A stretch of 43,699 bases of DNA from Acidobacteriota bacterium (GTDB lineage: Bacteria > Acidobacteriota > Thermoanaerobaculia > Multivoradales > JAHEKO01). The stretch is from positions 1 to 43,699 of the forward strand of contig JAJCXP010000256.1 of NCBI GenBank assembly GCA_029263375.1, in the 5' to 3' direction. The position numbers and the translations under genes were made by a program. Every line of letters starts with the position of its first letter. The first letter of the stretch is position 1. The notes under the pieces are model-generated. The model saw only the letters and a list, made by a program, of their open reading frames with translations, was not told the DNA's origin and ran no database searches. Of the stretch, positions 32,748 through 40,032 are shown in pieces.

Positions 32748-33063
32748 ACAGCCGGGGAACGGTGCGAGCCGAAGCTCTTGAACCTCCGGCGAGTGCTCCT
32801 CCCGGACGAGCATCGGGCCGTGAGCGCGGCCGCCGCGGCGCTCGATGTCGCGGGCTCTGACTCCGCCCGTGATCCCGATTGCTCTCGGACCGCGCCTGTG
32901 GAAGTAGAAGGAGAACACTTTGAGAAATTCGACCTGTCGGAGGTTTGCTTGCTTTGCGCTGCTTTCCTTCGGTGCCGCCTGGGAGCGGCTCGACTAGTGC
33001 TGCCGGGAACACCGCAGATCATGCGTTACATGCTCGTGTCCACTTGAAACTGGGGAGGACTCT
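32748..33063 (+). other. 316-bp intergenic stretch with one short ORF
   Basis: Apart from the 25-codon ORF at 32920-32997 and the GGGGAGGA ribosome-binding site of the next gene, I see no conserved structure. A longer frame from 32778 to 33047 has no domain, no Shine-Dalgarno sequence and poor codon texture. Confidence 0.4.
32920..32997 (+). pseudogene. 25-codon signal-peptide-like ORF, probably a 5' relic
   Basis: AAGGAG (32908-32913) stands 6 bp before a TTG that opens MRNSTCRRFACFALLSFG and stops at TAG after AAWERLD. The basic start and hydrophobic core look like a signal peptide cut short before the cleavage site. It lies just upstream of an S74 surface-protein gene. A decayed member of that family, or a real leader peptide, are both possible. 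Confidence 0.35.
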
Positions 33064-34674
33064 ATGAACCGCATCGCATCGCGACGCTTCGTCCAGATCG
33101 GGCTCGTCCTGGGCCTGGTCTCCCTTTCCACCCTGGCCGAGGAGCGGCGGCCGCTCAGCGAGAGGCTGGAGGGGCTCCTCCAGGACCGGCGCGAGGCGCG
33201 CTCGCAACAGAGGGAACAAAGGGAACGGGCTCGCGTCCGGACCGCTCGACCGTCCCCACCGCCGCGGACAGTGACGCCTCCGGGCAGCTACTCGCTCTCG
33301 ATCGACGGCGATTTCGAACTGGGGGGCTTCGTCTTCAAAGAGGGCCATCCGTTCCTGCACAACGACGGCGGGGTCGCTGGGGCCAACACGGCCCTGGGCA
33401 TCGACGCACTGATCAGCACGACTACGGGTAGCTCGAACACGGCGCTCGGAGCCTCGGCGATGCAGTTCAATGCCACTGGCCAGCGCAACACCGCCAGCGG
33501 CGTCTACGCGCTGTATTCCGACACGGAGGGCGAGGACAACACCGCCATCGGCGCCTTCGCACTGCACTCCAGCGACGACACCGAGAACAACACTGCCGTC
33601 GGCGCCTACGCGCTGTTCTCCAATACCCAGGGCGAGGAGAACACGGCCAGTGGCGCCTTCGCGCTGTTCTCCAATATCGGGGGCGGCCGCAACACCGCCA
33701 TCGGTGCCTACGCGCTGCACTCCAACACCGACGCCGACAACAACACCGCCATCGGCTACTACGCGCTGTACTCCAACACCGGGGGCGAAGAGAACACCGC
33801 CATCGGCCGCGACGCACTCTCGGACAACACCACAGGGGGAGAGAACACCGCTATCGGCGCGTTCGCCATGCAAACGAACACCACGGGTAGCTACAACACC
33901 GCGATCGGCTACCAGGCGCTCAATTTGGGAACCACCGGCAGCAGAAACACCGCAATCGGTTACAGCACGCTCTTGTTGGCCGATACCGGCTCCCGCAACA
34001 TCGCCCTCGGCTACGGCGCGGGGTACCTGAACGAACACGGCTCGAACAACATCTGGATCGCGAACTACGGCGCCGAGGAATCCAACACCCTGCGGATCGG
34101 CAAGGGCACCGGCACCGGCTACTCCGAGCAGAATCGCGCCTTCATCTCCGGCATCCGGGGGATCACGACCGGCGAGCCAGGCGCGCTTGCCGTGGTGATC
34201 GACAGTGAGGGGCAGCTCGGCACAGTCTCCTCGTCGCGGCGGGTCAAGGAAGAGATCCGTGACATGGGCGGGGCGTCATCAGAGCTCTCCGAGCTGAGAC
34301 CGGTGACGTTCCGATACCGGAAGGCCTACGAGGACGGCTCCAAGCCGCTCCGCTACGGCCTGATCGCCGAGGAGGTGGCCGAGGTCTTTCCGGAACTGGT
34401 GGCCTACGACGCGGAGGGGAGGCCGGAGTCGGTTCTCTACCACCTGCTGCCGCCGATGCTCCTCAACGAGCTGCAGGCAGCCCAGGGGGCGATCGCCGCA
34501 CAGCGGCGGCGGATCGAGACGCAGGAGGACGAGCTCCGGCGCCTTCGGGCTCTCGCCGGGGAGCTGACCGGCCTCCGGGCGCGACTCGAACGGCTCGAGG
34601 CGGCGAGGCTGGCCGACCTCGGGCAAGAGAAAGCGTCAACCGGAAGGGCCTCGACCAAAGGGAGAACGAGATGA
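33064..34674 (+). CDS. Secreted repeat-stalk protein with S74 intramolecular-chaperone end (family member B)
   Basis: This encodes 536 aa. GGGGAGGACTCT before the ATG is a good Shine-Dalgarno sequence. Signal peptide (VQIGLVLGLVSLSTLAEE), then a basic helical stretch, then PPPRTVTPPGSYSLSID...GGFVF...FLHNDGG shared with the protein at 9019. Thirteen 17-residue units follow (108-328), more often NTAIGAYAL than NTASG. NTLRIGKGTGTG, AFISGIRGITTG and an S74 domain with Ser390/Lys395 (SSRRVKEEIRDM) come next, ending in a long charged coiled coil (about 470-515) without a membrane helix. The stop overlaps the start of a 49-codon ORF as ATGA. Role: probably a trimeric surface fibre. Confidence 0.82.
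   Translation: MNRIASRRFVQIGLVLGLVSLSTLAEERRPLSERLEGLLQDRREARSQQREQRERARVRTARPSPPPRTVTPPGSYSLSIDGDFELGGFVFKEGHPFLHNDGGVAGANTALGIDALISTTTGSSNTALGASAMQFNATGQRNTASGVYALYSDTEGEDNTAIGAFALHSSDDTENNTAVGAYALFSNTQGEENTASGAFALFSNIGGGRNTAIGAYALHSNTDADNNTAIGYYALYSNTGGEENTAIGRDALSDNTTGGENTAIGAFAMQTNTTGSYNTAIGYQALNLGTTGSRNTAIGYSTLLLADTGSRNIALGYGAGYLNEHGSNNIWIANYGAEESNTLRIGKGTGTGYSEQNRAFISGIRGITTGEPGALAVVIDSEGQLGTVSSSRRVKEEIRDMGGASSELSELRPVTFRYRKAYEDGSKPLRYGLIAEEVAEVFPELVAYDAEGRPESVLYHLLPPMLLNELQAAQGAIAAQRRRIETQEDELRRLRALAGELTGLRARLERLEAARLADLGQEKASTGRASTKGRTR
33385..34047 (+). repeat. Thirteen 51-bp tandem coding repeats (17-aa units)
   Basis: Units encode NTAIGxxALxSNTxGxx with constant 51-bp spacing from 33385 to 34047. 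Several neighbouring units share long stretches (for example GCGCTGTTCTCCAATA recurs at about 33611 and 33661), so some copies are younger than those in the 9.4-kb array. Confidence 0.9.
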
Positions 34675-34820
34675 AGAGGATCTCGAAGAGGAAGACATTG
34701 CTCGCGGCGGCAGCCGGTGCCTGGGCCATCCAGCTCTTCAACGGAAACACGAGCAATGGCGGCGCCAACGGCAAGACGACCTTCAGCAACTTCGTCTGGC
34801 CGGTGCGTGGCGGGCAGTAG
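34671..34820 (+). CDS. 49-residue ORF coupled to the S74 gene: signal-like start joined to a DUF1566-type tail
   Basis: ATG 34671 overlaps the preceding stop (ATGA) and GGGAG lies eight bases upstream. The product opens with a basic and hydrophobic stretch (MKRISKRKTLLAAAAGAWA), continues with NGNTSNGGANGKTTFSN, and ends FVWPVRGGQ. 'VWPVRGG' is, from memory, the conserved last strand of DUF1566/Lcl C-terminal domains, which normally need more than 100 residues before it. The ORF therefore looks like an internal-deletion product that kept both ends, or a genuinely small secreted partner of the S74 protein. It is too short for most gene callers. Confidence 0.55.
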   Translation: MKRISKRKTLLAAAAGAWAIQLFNGNTSNGGANGKTTFSNFVWPVRGGQ

Positions 34821-34909
34821 CCATGGTCCGCCAGCCGTCAGCACTCCTGCCGGTTTGGCGAGCACCACCGGAGACACCCACGAAGCATTGAAGAGCGTAG
34901 GAGGTTCCG

Positions 34910-36739
34910 ATGAAGTGGATAGTAGGTGCCGTGGCTTTCTTTCTGACCCTGCTCAGTACAGCTGTGGTCGCGGAAGGTCCCCTGCCGGTGTCACCAGGAG
35001 GCCAAGCAGGGGTTGCCGTAGTCTCCGGGCGATGCCCGACGTTCAACTGGACAGCGGTTGAAGGTGCCCAGTCGGTGGACCTGGTGGTCTACCGACTGCC
35101 GAAGGAGGAATCGGACGACCAGCCAGTGCCGGTGCTCTCGGTGAGTCTCCCGGGCTCGGCGCACGGATGGACGCCGTCACTCGGCCAATGCCTGGAGTCG
35201 GGTCAGCGCTATGCCTGGTCGGTGCGGGCCACGGGCGAGAGCGGTGAGATCGAGTGGTCGGAGGCGAGCCTGTTCGAGGTCTCGCTCGCGCCCTCGGTGG
35301 CGGCGGTGGAGGACGCGATCGCGGTTCTCCGGCGCTACGTCGCTATCGAGGGAAGCGGGGAAGGAGCCGCCGGGGCTGCGGATCTCGGGACGGTCGAGCC
35401 CGAGAGGCGGCGGCCGGAGGTGGAGCGGGAAAGCCACCGGATCTCGGCCCGCACGGGCGCGGCGGGGCGGGAAGCTCGGGCCGGAGTGGAGGAGCCCGCG
35501 CCGCCTGCGCAGACTCCGGCGCCCACCCTGGGGGATGCGTCGTTGACGGTAGATCAGCAGCTGCACCTGGGCTCGGCAAGCGACGTCTTCAAGGACGATC
35601 TGCTGTTTCTCTGGAGCGACTCGGACGGCAACCTGGGCGTGGGGAGTCGGGGCCTCGAGTCGAACACGTTGGGGATCGAAAACACCGCCGTGGGGGCAGA
35701 CGCCCTCCGCGACAACACCACCGGCTCGGCCAACACTGCGGTGGGCGAGGAAGCCCTCCGCGACAACACCAGTGGCTTCTCCAACACCGCGGTGGGCGAG
35801 AACGCGCTGAAGGGGAACGAAAGCGGTTCAGAGAACACTGCGGTGGGCGACGGCACCCTCCGCAACAACTTCAACGGCTCCTTCAACACCGCGGTGGGGT
35901 TCGCGGCCCTCATGAGCAACACGACCGGCTCCGACAACACCGCAGTCGGACCGTACGCTCTTACCAGCGCTATAGGTACCCAGGACAACACCGCGGTGGG
36001 CAAGGACGCCCTCAGATTCCTCCAAGGCGGCAACGAGAACACCGCCGTCGGCGAGCGGGCGCTCAGGAACAGCACCATCGGCCACCACAACACCGCGGTG
36101 GGGGACGACGCGCTCCAGAACACCAACGGCTACAACAACGTCGCGGTGGGCGACGACGCCCTGAACAACAGCACCGGCAACAACAACATCGCCGTGGGAC
36201 AGGCCGCCGGCACCAACGTCACGTCCGGCAGCAGCAACATCCACATCGGCAACGCCGGCCTCTCGGGGGACGGCGCGACGATCAAGATCGGCACCCTGGG
36301 GACCCACACGTCCACCTACATCGCCGGGGTCTACGGCGTGGCGGTCGGCGCCACCAACCACGTGGTCTATGCGGACAGCACCGGGAAGCTCGGCGAGATG
36401 TCCTCGTCGCTCAGGTTCAAGGAGGACGTGCGCGACATGGGCGGAGTCTCGGCCCGGCTACTCGATCTGCGCCCGGTCACCTTTCGCTTCCGGGAGGCGT
36501 CCAGCCAAGGACGGGAGCCGCGGCAGTTCGGTCTGATCGCGGAAGAGGTCGCGGAGGTACTTCCGGAACTGGTCACATACGACGACCAGGGCCAACCGAA
36601 GAGCGTGCGCTACAACCTGCTTTCGACCATGCTCCTCAACGAGGTCCAGAGGCAGCAGGGACGGATCCGGCTGCAGGGGTGGCTCCTGGGAGTCATGCTG
36701 TTGGCTGGTGTAGCCGTCGCCATCTGGCGTTTGGCGTAG
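34910..36739 (+). CDS. Chimeric surface protein: Fn3-like head, repeat stalk, S74 end and membrane tail (family member C)
   Basis: This encodes 609 aa. GTAGGAGGTTCCG precedes the ATG. Signal peptide (VAFFLTLLSTAVVAEG), then a head (about 24-145) with CPTFNWTAVEGAQSVDLVVYR and YAWSVR, the same head as in the genes at 14872 and 16619, again with paired Cys42/Cys94. After a Pro/Glu/Arg-rich linker and SLTVDQQLHLGS comes the 17-residue repeat stalk (258-442, NTAVGxxALRDNTTG). A YIAGVYGVAVG block and an S74 domain (Ser499/Lys504, SSLRFKEDVRDM) follow, as in the proteins at 9019 and 33064. One C-terminal helix (LQGWLLGVMLLAGVAVAIWRLA) closes it. It links the two architectures. Autocleavage at Ser499 would remove the membrane tail. 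Confidence 0.83.
   Translation: MKWIVGAVAFFLTLLSTAVVAEGPLPVSPGGQAGVAVVSGRCPTFNWTAVEGAQSVDLVVYRLPKEESDDQPVPVLSVSLPGSAHGWTPSLGQCLESGQRYAWSVRATGESGEIEWSEASLFEVSLAPSVAAVEDAIAVLRRYVAIEGSGEGAAGAADLGTVEPERRRPEVERESHRISARTGAAGREARAGVEEPAPPAQTPAPTLGDASLTVDQQLHLGSASDVFKDDLLFLWSDSDGNLGVGSRGLESNTLGIENTAVGADALRDNTTGSANTAVGEEALRDNTSGFSNTAVGENALKGNESGSENTAVGDGTLRNNFNGSFNTAVGFAALMSNTTGSDNTAVGPYALTSAIGTQDNTAVGKDALRFLQGGNENTAVGERALRNSTIGHHNTAVGDDALQNTNGYNNVAVGDDALNNSTGNNNIAVGQAAGTNVTSGSSNIHIGNAGLSGDGATIKIGTLGTHTSTYIAGVYGVAVGATNHVVYADSTGKLGEMSSSLRFKEDVRDMGGVSARLLDLRPVTFRFREASSQGREPRQFGLIAEEVAEVLPELVTYDDQGQPKSVRYNLLSTMLLNEVQRQQGRIRLQGWLLGVMLLAGVAVAIWRLA
35681..36235 (+). repeat. Eleven tandem coding repeats (17-aa, two of 16-aa)
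   Basis: Units encode NTAVGxxALxxNTTGxx. Eight are 51 bp; two units (at about 36089-36184) are 48 bp, each lacking one codon; the last is again 51 bp. The loss of one residue per unit without loss of the NT/G/AL positions suggests tolerance in the loop only. Confidence 0.87.
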
Positions 36740-36821
36740 AACCTCCAGTGACCCACGAGCGTTCCAATCGAATCGGACCTCCTGCCGTTGGTGGGAGGGC
36801 GGCGGGGCCGGCGCCGATGGG

Positions 36822-37062
36822 ATGGGCCGCGACGTCACCGTCGTCCAGGTCCTGGAGAGGGCCGAGGAACGCCTCGCAGCCGAAGAGGAGTTGCGGCCCT
36901 CCGAGGAGGCGATGATTGGCCGCTCTCGGAAGGCGGGACGAGGCGGAGCCGCTCCTGGCGGAAGGGGCGGCGGCGCTCGAGGCGACTCTCGGCGCCGAGC
37001 ATCTGCTGACGCGCGAGGCGCGCGAACAGCTGCGGCTGATCCGGAGCGCCGACCCTCCCTGA
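36822..37062 (+). pseudogene. Relic of a Ser/Thr kinase TPR region
   Basis: From 36822 one frame reads MGRDVTVVQVLERAEERLAAE, the wording that in acidobacterial kinase-TPR proteins follows the membrane helix. Near 36921 the frame shifts by one base, and from 36925 to TGA 37060-37062 another frame reads LGRRDEAEPLLAEGAAALEATLG followed by EHLLTREAREQLRLIRSADPP. That is the usual last TPR and end of the same family. So the start and end of the TPR region survive with a large internal deletion and a frameshift, and the kinase domain is gone. The segment explains most of the 424-bp gap before coxL. Confidence 0.7.
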
Positions 37063-37163
37063 CCGACTTGGCGAGCAGATGACCCGGGTCGCCGAGCTCG
37101 CCGGAGGTCGAGTCTCGCCAACCACGACCGGAGCGCCATCACAGGTAAGATGGCAGCTCCTCG

Positions 37164-39530
37164 ATGACGACTCAGTTCTTCGGCGAACGCATCAAACGCA
37201 ACGAGGACCCGCGCCTGCTGACCGGGCGTGCCCTCTTCGTCGACGACGTCCACCTGCCGGGGATGCTGCACGTCGCCTTCGTGCGTAGCCAGCACGCCCA
37301 CGCGCGGATCAACTCGATCGACACCTCGGCGGCGCTCGCCCGCGACGGAGTGATCGCGGTCTACACCGCGGAGGATCTCGGCGATTACTGGCAGCCCGGG
37401 CCGCTGCTGGTGCCGCCGCCGCCGATCGAGCGCTGCGTGTTCAATGAGCGCACGCAGGTGCCGCTGGCGAAGGGCAAGGTCAAGTTTGTCGGCGAGCCAG
37501 TGGCGATGGTGATCGCTGTGAGCCGCTACGTCGCCGAGGACGCGGCCGGCGAGATCTTCGTCGACTGTGAGTGCCTCGACCCGGTGATCGATCTCGAGGC
37601 GGCGCTCGCTCCGGGCGCAGCGACGGTACACGACGATCTCGATTCGAATGTCGCCGCGCACGTCATTCAAGAGAAGGGCGACTACGAGACCGCCAAGGCG
37701 GGCGCCGATCTGGTGCTCTCCCGACGCCTGCTCTACGATCACGGCGCCGCGGCGGCGATGGAGAACCGGGGCATCGTCGCCGACTGGGACGAACGCACGA
37801 ACCGGCTGACCGTCTGGGACACCACCCAGGCGCCGATCCCGATCCGCAACGGCCTGGCCGCAATGCTCGGGCTGTCCGAGAGCCAGGTGCGGGTGATCGC
37901 GCCGTTCATCGGCGGTGGTTTCGGCCCGAAGATCATGATGTTCTACCAGGAAGAGGTTCTGGTGCCGTGGGCGAGCCGGCAGCTCAACCGGCCTGTCAAA
38001 TGGATCGAGGACCGCGAGGAGAACTTCTACGCCACCACCCAGGAGCGCGGCCAGACCCACGACGCCGAGATCGCTCTGACGTCGGACGGCCGGGTCTTGG
38101 GGGTCAAGGACGTCTTCCTGCATGACACTGGCGCCTACGCGCCGTACGGGCTGACCGTCCCCATCAACAGTCAGTGCACGCTGCTCGGGCCGTACCACGT
38201 GCCCAACTACTACAGCGAGTTCACCGCGGTGTTCACCAACAAGCCGATCGTCACGCCCTATCGCGGCGCCGGCCGGCAGCACGGCGTGTTCGTGCTCGAG
38301 CGTCTGTTCGACTTTGCGGCGCGCGAGCTGGGCATCGATCGCGCCGAGATTCGTCGCAAGAACTTCATCGCCGCCGACGCGTTTCCCTACGATAACGAGA
38401 TCATCTATCAGGACTTTGCGCCCCTGATCTACGACAGCGGCAACTACGAGCCGGTGCTCGACAAGGCCAAGGCGATGATCGGCTATGACGAGTTCGTTCG
38501 CGACGAACAGCCGCGCCTGCGAGCCGAGGGCAAGGCCGTCGGGCTCGGCCTGGTCGCCTACGTCGAAGGCACCGGCATCGGGCCGTACGAAGGCGCGCGC
38601 GTGCAGGTCGAGTCGAGCGGTCGGGTGAGCGTCGTCACCGGCGTCGGCACCCAGGGCCAGGGTCACTTCACGTCGTTCGCTCAGGTGGCCGCTGAGCAGC
38701 TCGGTGTGAGCGTCGACAAGATCGACGTGGTCACCGGTGACACGGATCAGTTCCACTGGGGCGCCGGCACCTTCGCGAGCCGCGGCGCGGTGGTGGCGGG
38801 CAACGCGATCAACGAAGCCGCGCGCGACGTGCGCGCCAAGATCGTCGCCATGGCCAGCGAGGAGCTCGAGGTCTCGGGCGACGACCTCGAGCTGGTCGAC
38901 GGCACGGTGCGGGTCAAGGGCGTGCCGCAGAAGTCGATTCCGCTCGGCGAGCTCGCGGTGCGCGCCAATCCGATGCGCGGCGCGGTCGAGCCGGGCACCG
39001 AGCCGGGGCTCGAGGCGACCAACTACTTCGGCCCTGAGCGCGGCGCCACCGCCGCCGGCGTGCATGCGATGCTGGTCGAGGTCGACCGCGAGACGCTGCA
39101 GGTCAAGATCCTGCGCTACGTGGTGGTTCACGATTGTGGCCGGGTGATCAACCCGCTGATCCTCGACGGTCAGATCCACGGCGGCGTCGCCCAGGGGATC
39201 GGCAACGCCTTCTACGAGCAGTTGATCTTCGACGACACCGGCCAGCTGCTGAACGCGTCCTTCATGGACTACCTGCTGCCGACCGCGCTCGAGGTCCCGA
39301 AAATAGAGATAGGCCACGAGGAGACTGCGTCGCCGCTCAACCCGCTGGGAATCAAGGGGGCGGGCGAGGCTGGAGCGATTCCGGTCGGCCCGCTGTTCGC
39401 CCAGGCGGTGGAGGACGCGCTCGGCGTCGATGAGTTCGAGATTCTGGAGATTCCTGTCACCCCGAGCCGGCTGTGGGAGCTGCTGCAGGGGCCGAGAAAG
39501 GAGTCGGGCAATGAGCAAGGAGACTCGTGA
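37164..39530 (+). CDS. coxL: Molybdenum hydroxylase large subunit, form-II CoxL-like
   Basis: This encodes 788 aa, normal for the family. RIKRNEDPRLLTGRALFVDD, GEPVAMVIA, FIGGGFGPKI (molybdopterin site), RPVKWIEDREEN, and the catalytic glutamate in IKGAGEAGAIPVG (Glu735) are intact. The active-site loop reads PYRGAGR (365-371), as in form-II proteins, not the AYRCSFR of true CO dehydrogenase. The substrate is therefore probably an N-heterocycle or aldehyde-like compound. No medium or small subunit is adjacent; coxM and coxS lie at 20553-21922. There is no Shine-Dalgarno sequence; TAAGAT at 37146-37151 lies 12 nt before the ATG. It overlaps the PilZ gene by 20 bp. Confidence 0.92.
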   Translation: MTTQFFGERIKRNEDPRLLTGRALFVDDVHLPGMLHVAFVRSQHAHARINSIDTSAALARDGVIAVYTAEDLGDYWQPGPLLVPPPPIERCVFNERTQVPLAKGKVKFVGEPVAMVIAVSRYVAEDAAGEIFVDCECLDPVIDLEAALAPGAATVHDDLDSNVAAHVIQEKGDYETAKAGADLVLSRRLLYDHGAAAAMENRGIVADWDERTNRLTVWDTTQAPIPIRNGLAAMLGLSESQVRVIAPFIGGGFGPKIMMFYQEEVLVPWASRQLNRPVKWIEDREENFYATTQERGQTHDAEIALTSDGRVLGVKDVFLHDTGAYAPYGLTVPINSQCTLLGPYHVPNYYSEFTAVFTNKPIVTPYRGAGRQHGVFVLERLFDFAARELGIDRAEIRRKNFIAADAFPYDNEIIYQDFAPLIYDSGNYEPVLDKAKAMIGYDEFVRDEQPRLRAEGKAVGLGLVAYVEGTGIGPYEGARVQVESSGRVSVVTGVGTQGQGHFTSFAQVAAEQLGVSVDKIDVVTGDTDQFHWGAGTFASRGAVVAGNAINEAARDVRAKIVAMASEELEVSGDDLELVDGTVRVKGVPQKSIPLGELAVRANPMRGAVEPGTEPGLEATNYFGPERGATAAGVHAMLVEVDRETLQVKILRYVVVHDCGRVINPLILDGQIHGGVAQGIGNAFYEQLIFDDTGQLLNASFMDYLLPTALEVPKIEIGHEETASPLNPLGIKGAGEAGAIPVGPLFAQAVEDALGVDEFEILEIPVTPSRLWELLQGPRKESGNEQGDS

Positions 39531-39840
39531 CCACGTCCGGGTGCGAAAGTCGCTGGAGTTCGAGTATCGGTGCGATGGCCAGGCGATCAGCGCGCGGATC
39601 GAAGACCTCAGCGAAGGGGGCGCGTTCATCGACACGGCGAACCCGCATGCCAAAGGCTCGGAGCTGCGGTTCAAGCTGACCCTTCCGGGCGAGGAGCCGA
39701 TTACCGGCGCGGCGCGGGTCAGATGGCAGCAGCCGACGGTCGGCATGGGCATCGAGTTCCTCGGCCTCAGCGAGGCACAACGCGAGGCGATCAAGTTCTA
39801 CGTGGCGGCCGAGTTCTTCAAGAGCTTCAGCGGCGACTAG
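39511..39840 (+). CDS. PilZ-domain protein
   Basis: This encodes 109 aa. The c-di-GMP-binding motifs of PilZ are present: RxxxR (RDHVR, residues 6-10) and IEDLSEGGAFIDT (D/NxSxxG). The rest is the six-strand barrel (RFKLTLPGEEPITGAARVRWQQ; GMGIEFLGLS) with a final helix (EAIKFYVAAEFFKS). It probably reports c-di-GMP to an unknown partner. ATG 39511 has AAAGGAG upstream inside coxL and the two overlap by 20 bp, so they are co-transcribed. Confidence 0.9.
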   Translation: MSKETRDHVRVRKSLEFEYRCDGQAISARIEDLSEGGAFIDTANPHAKGSELRFKLTLPGEEPITGAARVRWQQPTVGMGIEFLGLSEAQREAIKFYVAAEFFKSFSGD

Positions 39841-40032
39841 AGCCGCCAGCGGCCCCGGCCTGCTCGGAGAGCCTCCCATCCCAGAGCCGTCAGAGGCGCA
39901 GCGTCGAAGGCAGATGCTGCTCTTTCCGTCGGAGGCTCACGTCCGCTCCGTGAAGCCGATACTCGGAGATTGAGCGCTCCATGAGCCCGATCGCCAGCCG
40001 ATCGCGCCTTGAGATGTAAAGGGAGAACAGGA

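Noticed and set aside
32778-33047. 89-codon ORF in the gap before the S74 gene at 33064
   Set aside because: It has no Shine-Dalgarno sequence, no recognisable domain, and runs into the next gene's leader.
9019-36739. Prophage tail-fibre genes
   Set aside because: The S74 proteins have signal peptides and stand among housekeeping genes. No phage structural, lysis or integrase gene is present.
37164-39530. Aerobic CO dehydrogenase large subunit
   Set aside because: The loop is PYRGAGR, not AYRCSFR; this is a form-II protein.
36693-39794. Open frame of 1033 codons antisense to coxL
   Set aside because: It is a shadow caused by the GC-rich third codon positions of coxL. It has no domain, no start signal and a composition rich in Arg, His and Asp, typical of reverse frames.
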